64,000 nt of DNA from Salinibaculum rarum (lineage in GTDB: Archaea; Halobacteriota; Halobacteria; Halobacteriales; Haloarculaceae): NCBI RefSeq assembly GCF_030505615.1, contig NZ_CP129992.1, positions 2,666,001 to 2,730,000 of the forward strand, read 5' to 3'. Below, one piece after another: positions 33,281-41,606 of this stretch; the first letter of the stretch is position 1, and every line of letters begins with the position of its first letter. The notes below the pieces were generated by a model, which saw only the letters and a program-made list of their open reading frames with translations, was not told where the DNA came from and searched no databases. Made by a program: the position numbers and the translations under genes.

Positions 33281-33945
33281 CATCGTCTTCTACTGGCTTG
33301 GTACTTCAGCGACTGACAGCGAGAACCGTGTTTCGACGCGCAGCTGAGGTCGATGTCGAGTCCACGCAGAGATCTACCGCAAAATTAATGCGCATAAAGC
33401 ATATATTTTTTCTCGATTATGCTCAAAGGGCATTTCACGTCGGCGGGGGCGAGCATTGATTACGGGGACGCGACCGAATTGTTTCCCGTCGACGGACTGG
33501 ACGCAACTGTGCTCCAGCGCAGGGATGCTCAACTCGCTCTTGACGACGTCGCTGGCGAGGATGTCGTCGTTGTTGCTCCGACGAGTCTCGCTACCAGTTA
33601 CCGCCTCACGCAACATGCACTCACTGCGATACCCATCGAGACCCTCCCCGCGGCGGTTCAGGCGGCACTCGATGAAGAAATTGATGAAGGTCTCGACGCG
33701 TTCGAGCTTATTCAGATTGGGAAGTGGAACACTGACAGCCCGAACCACTCACTTGCCGAATTTGGAAACGCTGGGCCACCAGCATAGACGCCGGATTAAC
33801 TGACTATCAGCGAGCCATCAACCATGACCAACAACCTCGAAGAAGAGTACCCAGAAGGCGTTGAGTACATCCGGCAAGCTGTTGCTGAGCATGGCGAAGC
33901 GTGGGTGTTGGAGAATTACTACGAGCAACTCTATCCGCTCGGCGT
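33281..33945 (+). repeat. right copy of the 665-bp duplicated segment
   Basis: Homologous to 20489-21155 in the same orientation. Here both small genes are complete and homology ends in the middle of the second gene, where the gene itself continues. The most diverged bases are in the leader and at third codon positions, so both copies of the first gene appear to be under selection. Confidence 0.92.
33419..33787 (+). CDS. uncharacterised small protein, right copy of the duplicated cassette
   Basis: A 122-residue protein; see the paralogue at 20628. Differences are conservative apart from the C-terminus (AEFGNAGPPA instead of AEFTTA). It is followed 36 bp later by a second small gene, which with the conserved promoter suggests a two-gene unit. 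No domain recognised. Confidence 0.72.
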   Translation: MLKGHFTSAGASIDYGDATELFPVDGLDATVLQRRDAQLALDDVAGEDVVVVAPTSLATSYRLTQHALTAIPIETLPAAVQAALDEEIDEGLDAFELIQIGKWNTDSPNHSLAEFGNAGPPA

Positions 33946-34093
33946 CGTGATGGCGATGCCCGAGAAAGACGAATTGCCGTTCTACGATGAGGACGAACAC
34001 GAGACGATGACGGAAGACGAGCGGGTGGAGATGTATCAGGCGTGGGCGGAGTATCGGGAGAATCTTCGCACGGGAACGAAGCCCGGCGAGTGA
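33824..34093 (+). CDS. uncharacterised 89-residue acidic protein, complete second cassette gene
   Basis: MTNNLEEEYPEGVEYIRQAV at the start, a short helix-strand region with YYEQLYPLGVVMAMPEKDELPFYDED, then an acidic helix EDERVEMYQAWAEYRENLR. The left copy at 21033 has lost everything after residue 41. Function unknown. The ADP-ribosylglycohydrolase gene follows 42 bp later in the same direction and may belong to the same transcript. Confidence 0.68.
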   Translation: MTNNLEEEYPEGVEYIRQAVAEHGEAWVLENYYEQLYPLGVVMAMPEKDELPFYDEDEHETMTEDERVEMYQAWAEYRENLRTGTKPGE

Positions 34094-34135
34094 CTGCCAC
34101 CCCACGTTTTTCCACGATGTCGTCGTTGGGTACGT

Positions 34136-35044
34136 ATGGATGTAGATAACGCTCGCGGGGTGTTGCTGGGGCTTGCGTGTGGGGATGCGCTCGGGCGACC
34201 GGTCGAGTTCGCCTCGGCCTCGGAGATCACCACAGAGTACGGGCGACTTGAGGAGATGGTTGGGCACGGCACGTGGAATCAGCCGGCTGGCACGATCACT
34301 GACGACACCGAACAGGCGTTGTGCATCGCGCGCAGTCTCGTCGAGCAGCAAGGGTTCGACCCGGCGGATGTCGCCGACCGATTTGTCGCATGGTACGATA
34401 GTGACCCGTTCGATATCGGCCGAATGACGATGCGGTCACTCAGCCGCCTCAAGCAAGGTGACAAGTGGGACGAGGCAGGCCAGTATGTGTGGGAGCAGAG
34501 TCGAGAAGGGCAGAACGCAGGGAACGGCAGCGTGATGCGGTGCCCACCACTCGCTCTCCCGTACGCGAGTGACTGGGAGCAACTCGTTGCGGTGAGTCGG
34601 GAGTCCTCACAGATCACGCACGCTGATCCGCGGTGTACCTATGGCTGCGCGATTCTGAACCTCACGGTGGCTGGTCTCCTGGACGACACAGGAACACCAT
34701 TGCGGGATGCCCTGGACTACGTCGACGCGAGTGCACCGGACGAACTCGTGGCTGCACTCAGGCCGCTCGCTCGAGGGAACACTCCCGATTCGTTGGAGAC
34801 CTCGGGCTACGTCGTGCACTCGCTTCAGACCGCACTCCACGATGGACTCTACTGTGACAGCGTTGAGGAGGCGATTGTGACGGCGGTGAATCGCGGTGGT
34901 GATACCGATACGATTGGCGCAATCGCGGGCGCGGCCGCTGGCGCACGGTTCGGGGCATCGGCACTTCCTGAGCGGTGGCTTGACGCGATCGACGAAGCGG
35001 GCGAACTCGAAGGAGTAGCAGACCAACTCGTGGAGCTGGCGTGA
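34136..35044 (+). CDS. ADP-ribosylglycohydrolase family protein (DraG-like)
   Basis: A 302-residue all-helical hydrolase that removes ADP-ribose from proteins or related substrates using two metal ions. Metal ligands: GDALGRPVEF near residue 20, ITDDTEQALCIA (T-D-D, residues ~59-70), and GGDTDTIGAIAGAAAGARFG (~251-270), the C-terminal D-x-D. All family motifs are present and the length is typical. Such enzymes also occur in toxin-antitoxin systems (DarG-like function) and in phage counter-defence; with two unknown small genes upstream, a defence or counter-defence role is possible but unproved. Confidence 0.9.
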   Translation: MDVDNARGVLLGLACGDALGRPVEFASASEITTEYGRLEEMVGHGTWNQPAGTITDDTEQALCIARSLVEQQGFDPADVADRFVAWYDSDPFDIGRMTMRSLSRLKQGDKWDEAGQYVWEQSREGQNAGNGSVMRCPPLALPYASDWEQLVAVSRESSQITHADPRCTYGCAILNLTVAGLLDDTGTPLRDALDYVDASAPDELVAALRPLARGNTPDSLETSGYVVHSLQTALHDGLYCDSVEEAIVTAVNRGGDTDTIGAIAGAAAGARFGASALPERWLDAIDEAGELEGVADQLVELA

Positions 35045-35075
35045 CGGACGCACTCTTCGTTGCGGGACTTGGGGG

Positions 35076-35255
35076 TCAGGCCCCTGTGTCGAGGTGTTCG
35101 CGGCCTGCGAATGCGTCTCGACCCGGGTACACGTCTACCATCGTGATGAGTGCAGACGCGATACGGTAGGCTGGCATCGTGTCGTCATAGAGGAGCATAA
35201 CCCCAGCGTGATCTGCACTTGGACGGTCGCCGAAGTCCGTCACGTCACTCGTCAC
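35076..35255 (-). pseudogene. DUF5615-like PIN-fold toxin, C-terminal remnant
   Basis: A 59-codon frame reading VTSDVTDFGDRP, then HAGVMLLYDDTMPAYRIASA and VDVYPGRDAFAGREHLD. This matches the C-terminal half of haloarchaeal DUF5615 (Mut7-C/PIN-like) proteins as I remember them, which are toxins of small modules. The N-terminal half with the first catalytic Asp is absent; upstream the frame meets a stop within 30 bp inside the next gene. Probably a relic. Confidence 0.55.
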
Positions 35256-35263
35256 GATTCGTG

Positions 35264-35950
35264 TTATGTCGAGTCGGTCTCCGTATTAAACTCAGACTGG
35301 ATGTGCTCCCAGTTCTCATCCTCGACTTCGTCACGTATATCGGTGAGTTCCGTTGCGTCGCTGAGCAAAATGAGATTTGTCGCCCGTGCTTTGCCGATGC
35401 CGTCGATGTCTGTCAAGTCCCGCCAGAGTTGACGCACCTCATCTCGAGTAAAGTGTTCCTCTATTTCCTCGTATGACTCGAATGGGACGATCTCAGTTTG
35501 CTTGATCTCTTTGTTTGGGTAGTCACCGTATTTCTCAAAGACAGCTGTCAGAATCCCGTCGCCGTGTGTGGTTGTCAATCCGCCGTTCTCTCTGACTTTG
35601 GTACGACGCATCAACTGTGCTAATGCTCGCTCGTATTCCTCGACAACGACACCCCGCTCAACCTCTTCCGTGTCGATAGTTTCAAGATCGGTAAACGCCA
35701 TTGAATCTGCTCCGTCTGGGAGTTTGAGCCGTTCCAGCGTCACTCGCTGTTGCGTCCCGTCAACGACGAACCGATAGTACCAGTGAGTGTCTTCATCGAT
35801 GCGAACGGTGTGTTCCGTGTCGATGAGAGCCGTCCCACGCACCCGTCCGAGTGCCACCTGTAGGTCGTTGGTGATGAGTTCCACGTCGAACGGAATATCC
35901 ACCTCACCCCCGAAGCGAGTACCCAAGTTGATGTCGGCCGTCGTTGTCAT
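35264..35950 (-). CDS. hypothetical protein with a helix-hairpin-helix-like segment
   Basis: A 228-residue acidic protein. The first half is strand-rich (VALGRVRGTALIDTEHTVRI, WYYRFVVDG, RVTLERLKL). Near residue 180 LTDIDGIGKARATNLI fits a helix-hairpin-helix DNA-binding motif, followed by TELTDIRDEVEDENWEHI. HhH suggests contact with DNA. No overall family recognised. The gene stands alone and is transcribed towards the PIN remnant. Confidence 0.6.
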   Translation of the reverse strand: MTTTADINLGTRFGGEVDIPFDVELITNDLQVALGRVRGTALIDTEHTVRIDEDTHWYYRFVVDGTQQRVTLERLKLPDGADSMAFTDLETIDTEEVERGVVVEEYERALAQLMRRTKVRENGGLTTTHGDGILTAVFEKYGDYPNKEIKQTEIVPFESYEEIEEHFTRDEVRQLWRDLTDIDGIGKARATNLILLSDATELTDIRDEVEDENWEHIQSEFNTETDST

Positions 35951-36181
35951 ATTGTTGGTTACCGCGGGATCCTCTTGTTCACCGCCGTGACAGGCAACTT
36001 CGCCACCGAGAGCTACAACTATTGTGGTTCTTCTCTGCTGAGACTTGCCTCAGACGGATAAGATAGACAGGACAACAGTTGACAAAGAACTGTCCGCAGA
36101 GATGACTGATGAGCTATCACTCCAGGATGAGTTTATATGCCGACAGTTCCAATCACCCAATACGAACCGACGTGACATCCT
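35951..36181. other. intergenic region
   Basis: About 230 bp between the HhH-like gene and the TnpB element. No gene supported; the part next to 36182 may contain the outer end of the mobile element. Confidence 0.35.
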
Positions 36182-36201
36182 CCGCGCCGTGAACGGCGCG
36201 G
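36182..36201 (-). ncRNA. stem-loop at the 3' end of tnpB, candidate right end and guide RNA scaffold
   Basis: An 8-bp perfect GC stem with a 4-base loop, 22 bp after the tnpB stop. In TnpB systems the transcript of the element's right end forms the scaffold of the guide RNA, and the flanking DNA past the end provides the guide. Here the guide would be read from the bases just left of ~36175. Assignment is by position and shape only. Confidence 0.4.
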
Positions 36202-36223
36202 CTTCCCTGCGTGGGAATACCAG

Positions 36224-37464
36224 CTAATCGCTGGCAGTGGGTTTCGACCCGAACTCACCGAGCGTCATCTGCTCTGAGTGGCTCTGCTCGGTGTGGGTCG
36301 TGGTGCTGTCACAGGCACTCCCATCCCGAGGCGAGTCATTGCCTGCCGGTTTCAGCGGCACGCTCTCTCCCCACGGGTCTGCCCGCTGTGCGATATTGAT
36401 AGCGCCGTTTATGTCCCCCTCAAACGTCGTGATGTGGCACTCGTCGTGCGTACAGTGGAACTCTCCGCCACTGTCTCGATAGCCGATGTGACCGCACTCG
36501 TGACAAGTTTGCGACGTGTACGCCGCATTGACGTACATCGTCGGGATTCCCGCTTCGGTGGCTTTGTCCTCGATACGGTCCTGCAATCGAGCGAAGGCCC
36601 ATGCGTGAAGCCGCCGGTTCATGAATTTGCCGCAGTCCAGCGACTCGCGGATATACGACAGGTCCTCCATCACCAGAACCGGCTTCTCGAATTGTCGAGC
36701 GTACTCGACAGCCTGCCGAGACGCCTTCTCGACAATATCGGTGAGCGCGTTCTGGTAGTGGTCGAATCGCTCGTCAATCCGCCACTCGGCGGCGTCACGC
36801 TCTTGCAGTCGTTTGAGGGTGGTGTGCATCTCTTTGCGGAGATGCTTGGATGGCTCCCGTCACACACAAGCGGGCGGGTCGGTGAACCGTCTCTGAGGGC
36901 ACAGCCCATGATGAGAGACGATTCACCAATATCCAGACCGATGTGTGTCACGTCGTCGCTGTCGGTATTGTAGTCGGAATCCTCGACAGCATACTTGACA
37001 GCGACGTGTAGCGTCCATGATGTGCGATTCTGTATCAGTTGGAGTTGACCGGGCGACACGTTCCCGTTCAGCAAGTCAGCCCACAGTTGTTCCTGTTCGG
37101 GGTTGATGCGAAGCGGAATCCAGAAATTCGTCCCACGTCCGGGTTGCGGGACCTCCCACACGTAGCTGTGTGTTCGGTCCTCCGAGTAGTCGAAGCGAGC
37201 GGCACGGTTGACCATCCGTGTCGGGTGGTCGTCACTCAATTCCTGTGCGTCGTCCAACGACGGAACGTAGTTTTTGAGTGCGTCTTTGACCTGATACGGC
37301 AGGTCGTAGGGCGTCACAATGTCGTTGACTGCCGACTGCGTATCAGCGCCAGCTTCGAACGCTTCGTGTAGCCCCTCGTGATACAGGTCGTGGAGTTCCT
37401 GTAGCTTGCGCTCTTTGTGGGCTGTCGGCGGCGCGAGTGTCGCTTCAAGCGTCTTAGTCGGCAC
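36224..37464 (-). pseudogene. tnpB: RNA-guided endonuclease TnpB (IS1341 type), frameshifted
   Basis: Two overlapping frames make one ~413-residue TnpB. The 5' part (GTG start at 37464) has the N-terminal domain and RuvC-I GLDIGESSL (Asp). Around 36850, after LVCDGSHP, one base is missing, and the protein continues in another frame as KHLRKEMHTTLKRLQERDAAEW, with RuvC-II VLVMEDLSYIR (Glu), a zinc finger CHECG...CTHDEC, and RuvC-III EGDINGAINIA (Asp). All catalytic residues survive apart from the single frameshift, so the loss is recent (or needs checking as a sequencing error). Confidence 0.88.
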
Positions 37465-37576
37465 TACTGGCTTCTAATCCCTTCTCGATTAGCTCGCGGT
37501 ATGCTCGCGGGTGGCGAATTCCGTTCTCACGGGCATACTCTTTGACCCGCTCGTGTAGGTCGCCGTCCCGCTCCAT
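37454..37576 (-). CDS. 40-residue protein overlapping the start of tnpB
   Basis: MERDGDLHERVKEYARENGI followed by a RAYRELIEKGLE helix: a ribbon-helix-helix-like small protein. It ends 11 bp inside tnpB, so the two are translationally linked. Small genes of this kind precede tnpB in some haloarchaeal elements. An in-frame GTG at 37594 would add six residues. Confidence 0.55.
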   Translation of the reverse strand: MERDGDLHERVKEYARENGIRHPRAYRELIEKGLEASSAD

Positions 37577-37689
37577 GTCTACATCGGTTCGCACAGAGCT
37601 ATGTAAGTAGCCGTGTAATTAAACGCTTACGTCTAGCATTCAGGTTTGCGATAGTCTCGGCAGTTGTCGCCCGGAGCTTACGCGATTCC

Positions 37690-37707
37690 CTCCCGGCGTG
37701 AACGCCG
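37690..37707 (-). other. stem-loop upstream of tnpB, candidate left end
   Basis: CCCGGCG-TGAA-CGCCGGG, a 7-bp perfect stem. It is similar in loop sequence to the stem-loop at the other side of tnpB and may be the left end of the element, or the right end of a lost neighbouring one. Confidence 0.4.
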
Positions 37708-37947
37708 GGATGCCCTCGCTGTATCAAGATGGCTCGTCAACTTCTATCGTTTTCTCACTGTGAATGATCGCCTCAAACTGTCCGCTGTCTTCGAGCTGGG
37801 CGAGTTCTTGTTCCATCTCAAGCGGTCGAGAAGGGAGACTCGAAACAGGTGTGTCGAGAGTCGCCATATGGACGCCTGCGACCGCCATGGACAAACCGTT
37901 CAGGGAAAGCTACGGTGTGATGCGACCAACTCACTTCAAAATTCCAG

Positions 37948-38097
37948 CTACTGTGGCTGGACGGGTTCTCCGCAGTCGAAACATTCCGCAAACACCCGTG
38001 TCTCCCCTTCGGTTTCGTACTCGACGAGGATTGCTCCCGCTGGGATAGCCGACCCGCAGAACGGACACGTGCCAAATTCCGACGCTGAGTTTGACAT
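37948..38097 (-). CDS. 49-residue zinc-ribbon protein
   Basis: ATG at 38097 gives MSNSASEFGTCPFCGSAIPA with a second CFDCGEPVQPQ knuckle at the end: two C-x2-C pairs framing a strand pair (ILVEYETEGETRVFAE). One of several stand-alone zinc ribbons in the window. It lies 119 bp after bax1 on the same strand and may share its transcript. Confidence 0.6.
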   Translation of the reverse strand: MSNSASEFGTCPFCGSAIPAGAILVEYETEGETRVFAECFDCGEPVQPQ

Positions 38098-38216
38098 GGA
38101 AAGTTGGAAAGGGGAACTTGGAGCGTGTGACAAAGTTCCAAGCTCCATCTGTATGATCGCACTCCATATTTAAATCTCTCAGGGGAGTACGGTGAAAGTG
38201 ATAGACGGAACCGGTC

Positions 38217-39569
38217 TTAGCGGGGAAAAGAGACTTCGACGGCGTATTCTTCAGCCAACTCCACGACATCATAGACGTGAATGCCCGATTTGAACCACAG
38301 CACACGGTTATCCATCCCGTCGAAGTCGTCCGATGAGCAGTCCAGTCGCTCGGACACGGCGACGATGAGATTGTCTCGGTTGGCTTCACCTATTTTCGCC
38401 AGTTTCTCATCGAGATACTCTGGTGTCCAGAATCCCACAATCTCGAATAGTGCCCGTCGTCCATCTGGGTGTTCGAGAGCGAAATCGGGAAGCATCACCT
38501 CCGCGCCCAAGTCCAGCACGTCATCTTCGCGGACGAGTTCCCAGTCCGTGGTCGCTCGTTCCCACTTCTGGGCAAGCGTCCGTTCCACGTCAGAGTCGAA
38601 CTCGCCCTGCGCAGCGTAGTGCGAAGACAAGTCGTCGGTGTGGGCAAGCTCAAAGGACACCATCCGACTGGTCGAACCGGTGTCGTCGTCAAGAATGTCG
38701 GCTTCCATCTCCCAGCGGTCACACAGCGGGAGTGCTGGGAGGAAGTTCGCCATGCGAATTCCGTACTTCCGTGATTTCGAGAACAGGGACGCCGCTCCGT
38801 CCAAGATTGCTTCGTAGCCGTCTGCGACATCGGTACTCGCTACGCGAGTCCCGGTGCTGTCGATTGGATAGATACGGTGCATCAGCCCGAACAGCTTCAC
38901 GTAGCTGAACACCGTCGCAAACGAGTCCCAGACTCGTACCCGCATCTCTGTGGCATCGTACAGTACAGCCTGCGCCAAGGCGAGATTATAGCGGGTGAGC
39001 AGCCACTCAACCGTAATCATGTCCTCGGCGTAAGATTCCTCGCTATCACCCGTGAGTCGTGTCGTCGTGGTTGTGTCGTCTGTCCCGTTGTATTCATTGG
39101 AAACGCGGTGTCCGAACCGCACAAGTCGCTTGTTCTCCTCCAGGTCCGCATACATTCCTTGGTAGCACTCTTCAAGGGAGATACCCAGGTGGTCCGCAAC
39201 GGCACTGTACACCTCTAATTTCTGTGTATCCTCGCCGAGGGTGGGCTGTCGGACAATCGGGTACGACTCGTTTGCTTTCTCGAAGAGTGCTTGCCGAATT
39301 TCCTGTGGTTCAACTGGAGCGACTGTTTCGAACTCGCACTCGTCTTTCAGCAGTTTCGCCAACCCCTGGACGATTTTGTAGTCCGTGTCCGCGATGGTGA
39401 GCTGGTCAATTGTCTCCTCCAAGTCGCCCTTTGGCTCGCCGAGGTGGTCCTCGAAGATCTGGATGAGTTCGTCAGCGGTGTTTCGATACCGTTGCTCGTC
39501 GGTGTCGATGAACAACGGGGTGATGGTCTCCTCGTGCGTGCGTGAGCGTGCGAGGTCAGCTGTCAGCAC
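38217..39569 (-). CDS. bax1: Bax1-like nuclease (DUF790), partner of XPB
   Basis: A 450-residue DUF790 protein. The C-terminal ~110 residues form a PD-(D/E)xK nuclease: MLPDFALEHPDGRRALFEIVGFW (PD at residue ~368, E-x-V at ~383) and EYLDEKLAKIGEANRDNLIVAVSE. N-terminal segments LTADLARSRTHEETITPLFI and VRFGHRVSNEY are typical of archaeal Bax1. In archaea Bax1 forms a helicase-nuclease complex with XPB acting on DNA bubbles, a proposed nucleotide excision repair unit. The GTG start overlaps the xpb stop by 14 bp, confirming the pair. Confidence 0.9.
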   Translation of the reverse strand: MLTADLARSRTHEETITPLFIDTDEQRYRNTADELIQIFEDHLGEPKGDLEETIDQLTIADTDYKIVQGLAKLLKDECEFETVAPVEPQEIRQALFEKANESYPIVRQPTLGEDTQKLEVYSAVADHLGISLEECYQGMYADLEENKRLVRFGHRVSNEYNGTDDTTTTTRLTGDSEESYAEDMITVEWLLTRYNLALAQAVLYDATEMRVRVWDSFATVFSYVKLFGLMHRIYPIDSTGTRVASTDVADGYEAILDGAASLFSKSRKYGIRMANFLPALPLCDRWEMEADILDDDTGSTSRMVSFELAHTDDLSSHYAAQGEFDSDVERTLAQKWERATTDWELVREDDVLDLGAEVMLPDFALEHPDGRRALFEIVGFWTPEYLDEKLAKIGEANRDNLIVAVSERLDCSSDDFDGMDNRVLWFKSGIHVYDVVELAEEYAVEVSFPR

Positions 39570-40965
39570 TCGCTGTCACCCCCTGCCGTCGTCGTTCGGA
39601 GACGTAGGTCTCCATTGTGTCCTCAGCGATGATCTCGTAGAGGCGAGCGGGTTGGCGGTCATCTGTCGGGCGGAGAATCCGCCCTAACCGCTGTGCGTAC
39701 TGTCGTTTTGAGGCACTGCCAGAGAGGATGATCCCGACGTTCGCCGCAGGCACGTCGATCCCCTCGTCCAGTACTTGTGACGTGACGAGCATCGAGTACT
39801 CACCACTTCGGAACCGCTCTAAGATCTCGGTTCGTTCGTCGGTGTCTGTCTGGTGGGTGATACACGGCACGACGAACTCTTGGGAGATCTCGTATGCGAA
39901 TTCGTTGTTGGCGGTGAAGATGATAGTCCGGTCGTCGTGGTGGCGTTTCAGGAGGTTGTCGAGCGTGTCGAGTTTCTTGTCGGCAGTACGGGCGATGGTC
40001 TCCGCTCGTTGCTTGGCGATAAGGGCACGGCGTCCCTGCGGGTCGTACGAGGTTCGCTTGAGGAACTCCTGATACCCGTTTTCTTTCCAGAGGTCGAACT
40101 CGTGGCTGTCCACGTAGTCACGGTATATTTGGTACTCCTCGTCATACGTTGTCTGTTCCTCGTCGGTGAGTTCGACGCCGAGATGGATAGTTTCGTACTC
40201 GCTGAGGTAGTCGCCAGCAAGCTCGTCAACATCCTCTCGATAGACAACTGTCCCGAGTAGCTCTTCCAGTTCTTCGTGTGCGCCGTCGGCACGCTCGTAG
40301 GTTGCGGTCAGCCCAAGTCGATAGGGGGCAATCGTCATCTCGGGGATTTGCTGGTAGGTCGGTGCTGGAAGGTGGTGTACCTCATCCACCACGAGGAGTC
40401 CAAACTGATCGCCGTACTCGTTGATGTAGCGGTAGGCAGAATCGTAGGTCGTTACCGTGATGTCTGTCACGGTGTGACTTCCGCCGCCGAGGACGCCAAC
40501 GCCGTCTGGAAGCTGGTCACCAAAGGCGTTGGTAAGCGTCGCGTGCCACTGGTTCATCAGGTCGATGGTTGGGACGACGACGAGTGTACTCACACCTGCA
40601 TCCGCAATGGCCTGGACGGCGAGAAACGTCTTGCCGCTCCCAGTCGGGAGTACGACGCTCCCACAACGGTCGTTAGCTTGCCACGCCGAGAGCGCGTCCT
40701 GCTGGTACTCCCGTGGTTCGATGGCGACAGACGGCGTGAGGTGAAATTCGGCGTAGGAGCGGGCGTCATCCTCGAGCTCAGCTACAGTCGCTGTGGATTC
40801 ATGGAGCGTTGCCTGTCCATCCGGTTCAGTCGCCCAGTCACAGATGACACGGTACTGCTGTGCCTGTGCCCGCTGCTCGCCAATGCGGTCGTCCCACTCG
40901 CCATACGGGACGTCCTCGGGAGCGTCTTCAAGGAGAAGCGTTCCATCATCGAAGACAAGACGCAT
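39556..40965 (-). CDS. xpb: XPB-type DNA helicase
   Basis: A 469-residue superfamily 2 helicase. Motifs in order: Q-region REYQQDALSAW (~108), Walker A LPTGSGKTFLA (~130), VVVPTIDLMNQW, DEVHHLPAPTY (motif II, ~218), GLTATYER (motif III, ~240), REDVDEL (candidate RED motif), IIFTANNEF, LVTSQVLDEGIDVP (motif V) and QYAQRLGRILRP (motif VI). It unwinds DNA in the 3'-5' direction in known relatives and works with Bax1. Haloarchaea often have more than one XPB copy, and this one sits in accessory DNA. Confidence 0.92.
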   Translation of the reverse strand: MRLVFDDGTLLLEDAPEDVPYGEWDDRIGEQRAQAQQYRVICDWATEPDGQATLHESTATVAELEDDARSYAEFHLTPSVAIEPREYQQDALSAWQANDRCGSVVLPTGSGKTFLAVQAIADAGVSTLVVVPTIDLMNQWHATLTNAFGDQLPDGVGVLGGGSHTVTDITVTTYDSAYRYINEYGDQFGLLVVDEVHHLPAPTYQQIPEMTIAPYRLGLTATYERADGAHEELEELLGTVVYREDVDELAGDYLSEYETIHLGVELTDEEQTTYDEEYQIYRDYVDSHEFDLWKENGYQEFLKRTSYDPQGRRALIAKQRAETIARTADKKLDTLDNLLKRHHDDRTIIFTANNEFAYEISQEFVVPCITHQTDTDERTEILERFRSGEYSMLVTSQVLDEGIDVPAANVGIILSGSASKRQYAQRLGRILRPTDDRQPARLYEIIAEDTMETYVSERRRQGVTASADS

Positions 40966-41028
40966 TCATTTTGCCCTACGGCTGGCGAGCTATTTGTTCT
41001 TGCTGGAGCAGAGCAGATACGAGAGTGG

Positions 41029-41388
41029 CTACATCGAGAGGTCGTCAGCGATTGATCGAAGTTCGCTTTTGGTCGGTTGACTTCCGATATCAACAGTGTG
41101 ATCGTCAACCCAGAAGCGGAACCGATGGTGATCGACATCGAAGTGAAGTCCGCACGAAACATCGGGATCTGCCCGCTCGTAGTCGGACTCGCTCACGTTC
41201 TCAGCATCTTGGAGTGTTTCGATGAGATACTCGGCGACGTGCGGGCGTTGCTTTATCGTCAGAATGTGGTCAGTTGCGACGTGCTTGAGCACCTCTCCAC
41301 CCGTGTCGTACCCGTCACCGACGAGATAGAACTCCCCGCTGACCTCGTACGATTCGATGACGATGGTGAGTGCGTACGTGTCGCTCAT
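41029..41388 (-). CDS. hypothetical 119-residue protein
   Basis: Starts MSDTYALTIVIESYEVSG. Strand-helix composition with YLVGDGYDTGGEVL and HFDVDHHRFRFWVDDH; no family recognised. It lies 63 bp upstream of xpb on the same strand and could be in its transcript. Confidence 0.55.
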   Translation of the reverse strand: MSDTYALTIVIESYEVSGEFYLVGDGYDTGGEVLKHVATDHILTIKQRPHVAEYLIETLQDAENVSESDYERADPDVSCGLHFDVDHHRFRFWVDDHTVDIGSQPTKSELRSIADDLSM

Positions 41389-41606
41389 ACCTTGCTGTTA
41401 GTTGCCGACTGTCTTGAGTGTCGGTTAACGAAAGACTCGGTGTTGACGGTCGAATGCGTCGGTAGTCGTTCCAATCGCAAATTCAGGGTGGAGTCAGAAG
41501 CCAGGGCAGCGTCGAGCGGTGACTTGAGGTAATCCTCCCGTGCCAGGCAGCGACAACGATTCGAGACTCCATGCGATCCTGAGAATTGCCGCCCCACATT
41601 CCGGAA
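41389..41606. other. intergenic region
   Basis: About 218 bp between two minus-strand genes; no gene or repeat recognised. Confidence 0.35.

Larger units (their letters stand above)
36182..37707 (-). mobile_element. IS200/IS605-type (IS1341 group) TnpB element, defective
   Basis: A tnpB gene flanked by stem-loops with TGAA loops: CCGCGCCG/CGGCGCGG at 36182-36201 and CCCGGCG/CGCCGGG at 37690-37707. No tnpA is present. Elements of this class end without inverted repeats or target duplication, so the limits are given from hairpin to hairpin and are approximate. The tnpB frame is broken, so the element is probably dead unless served in trans. Confidence 0.7.
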
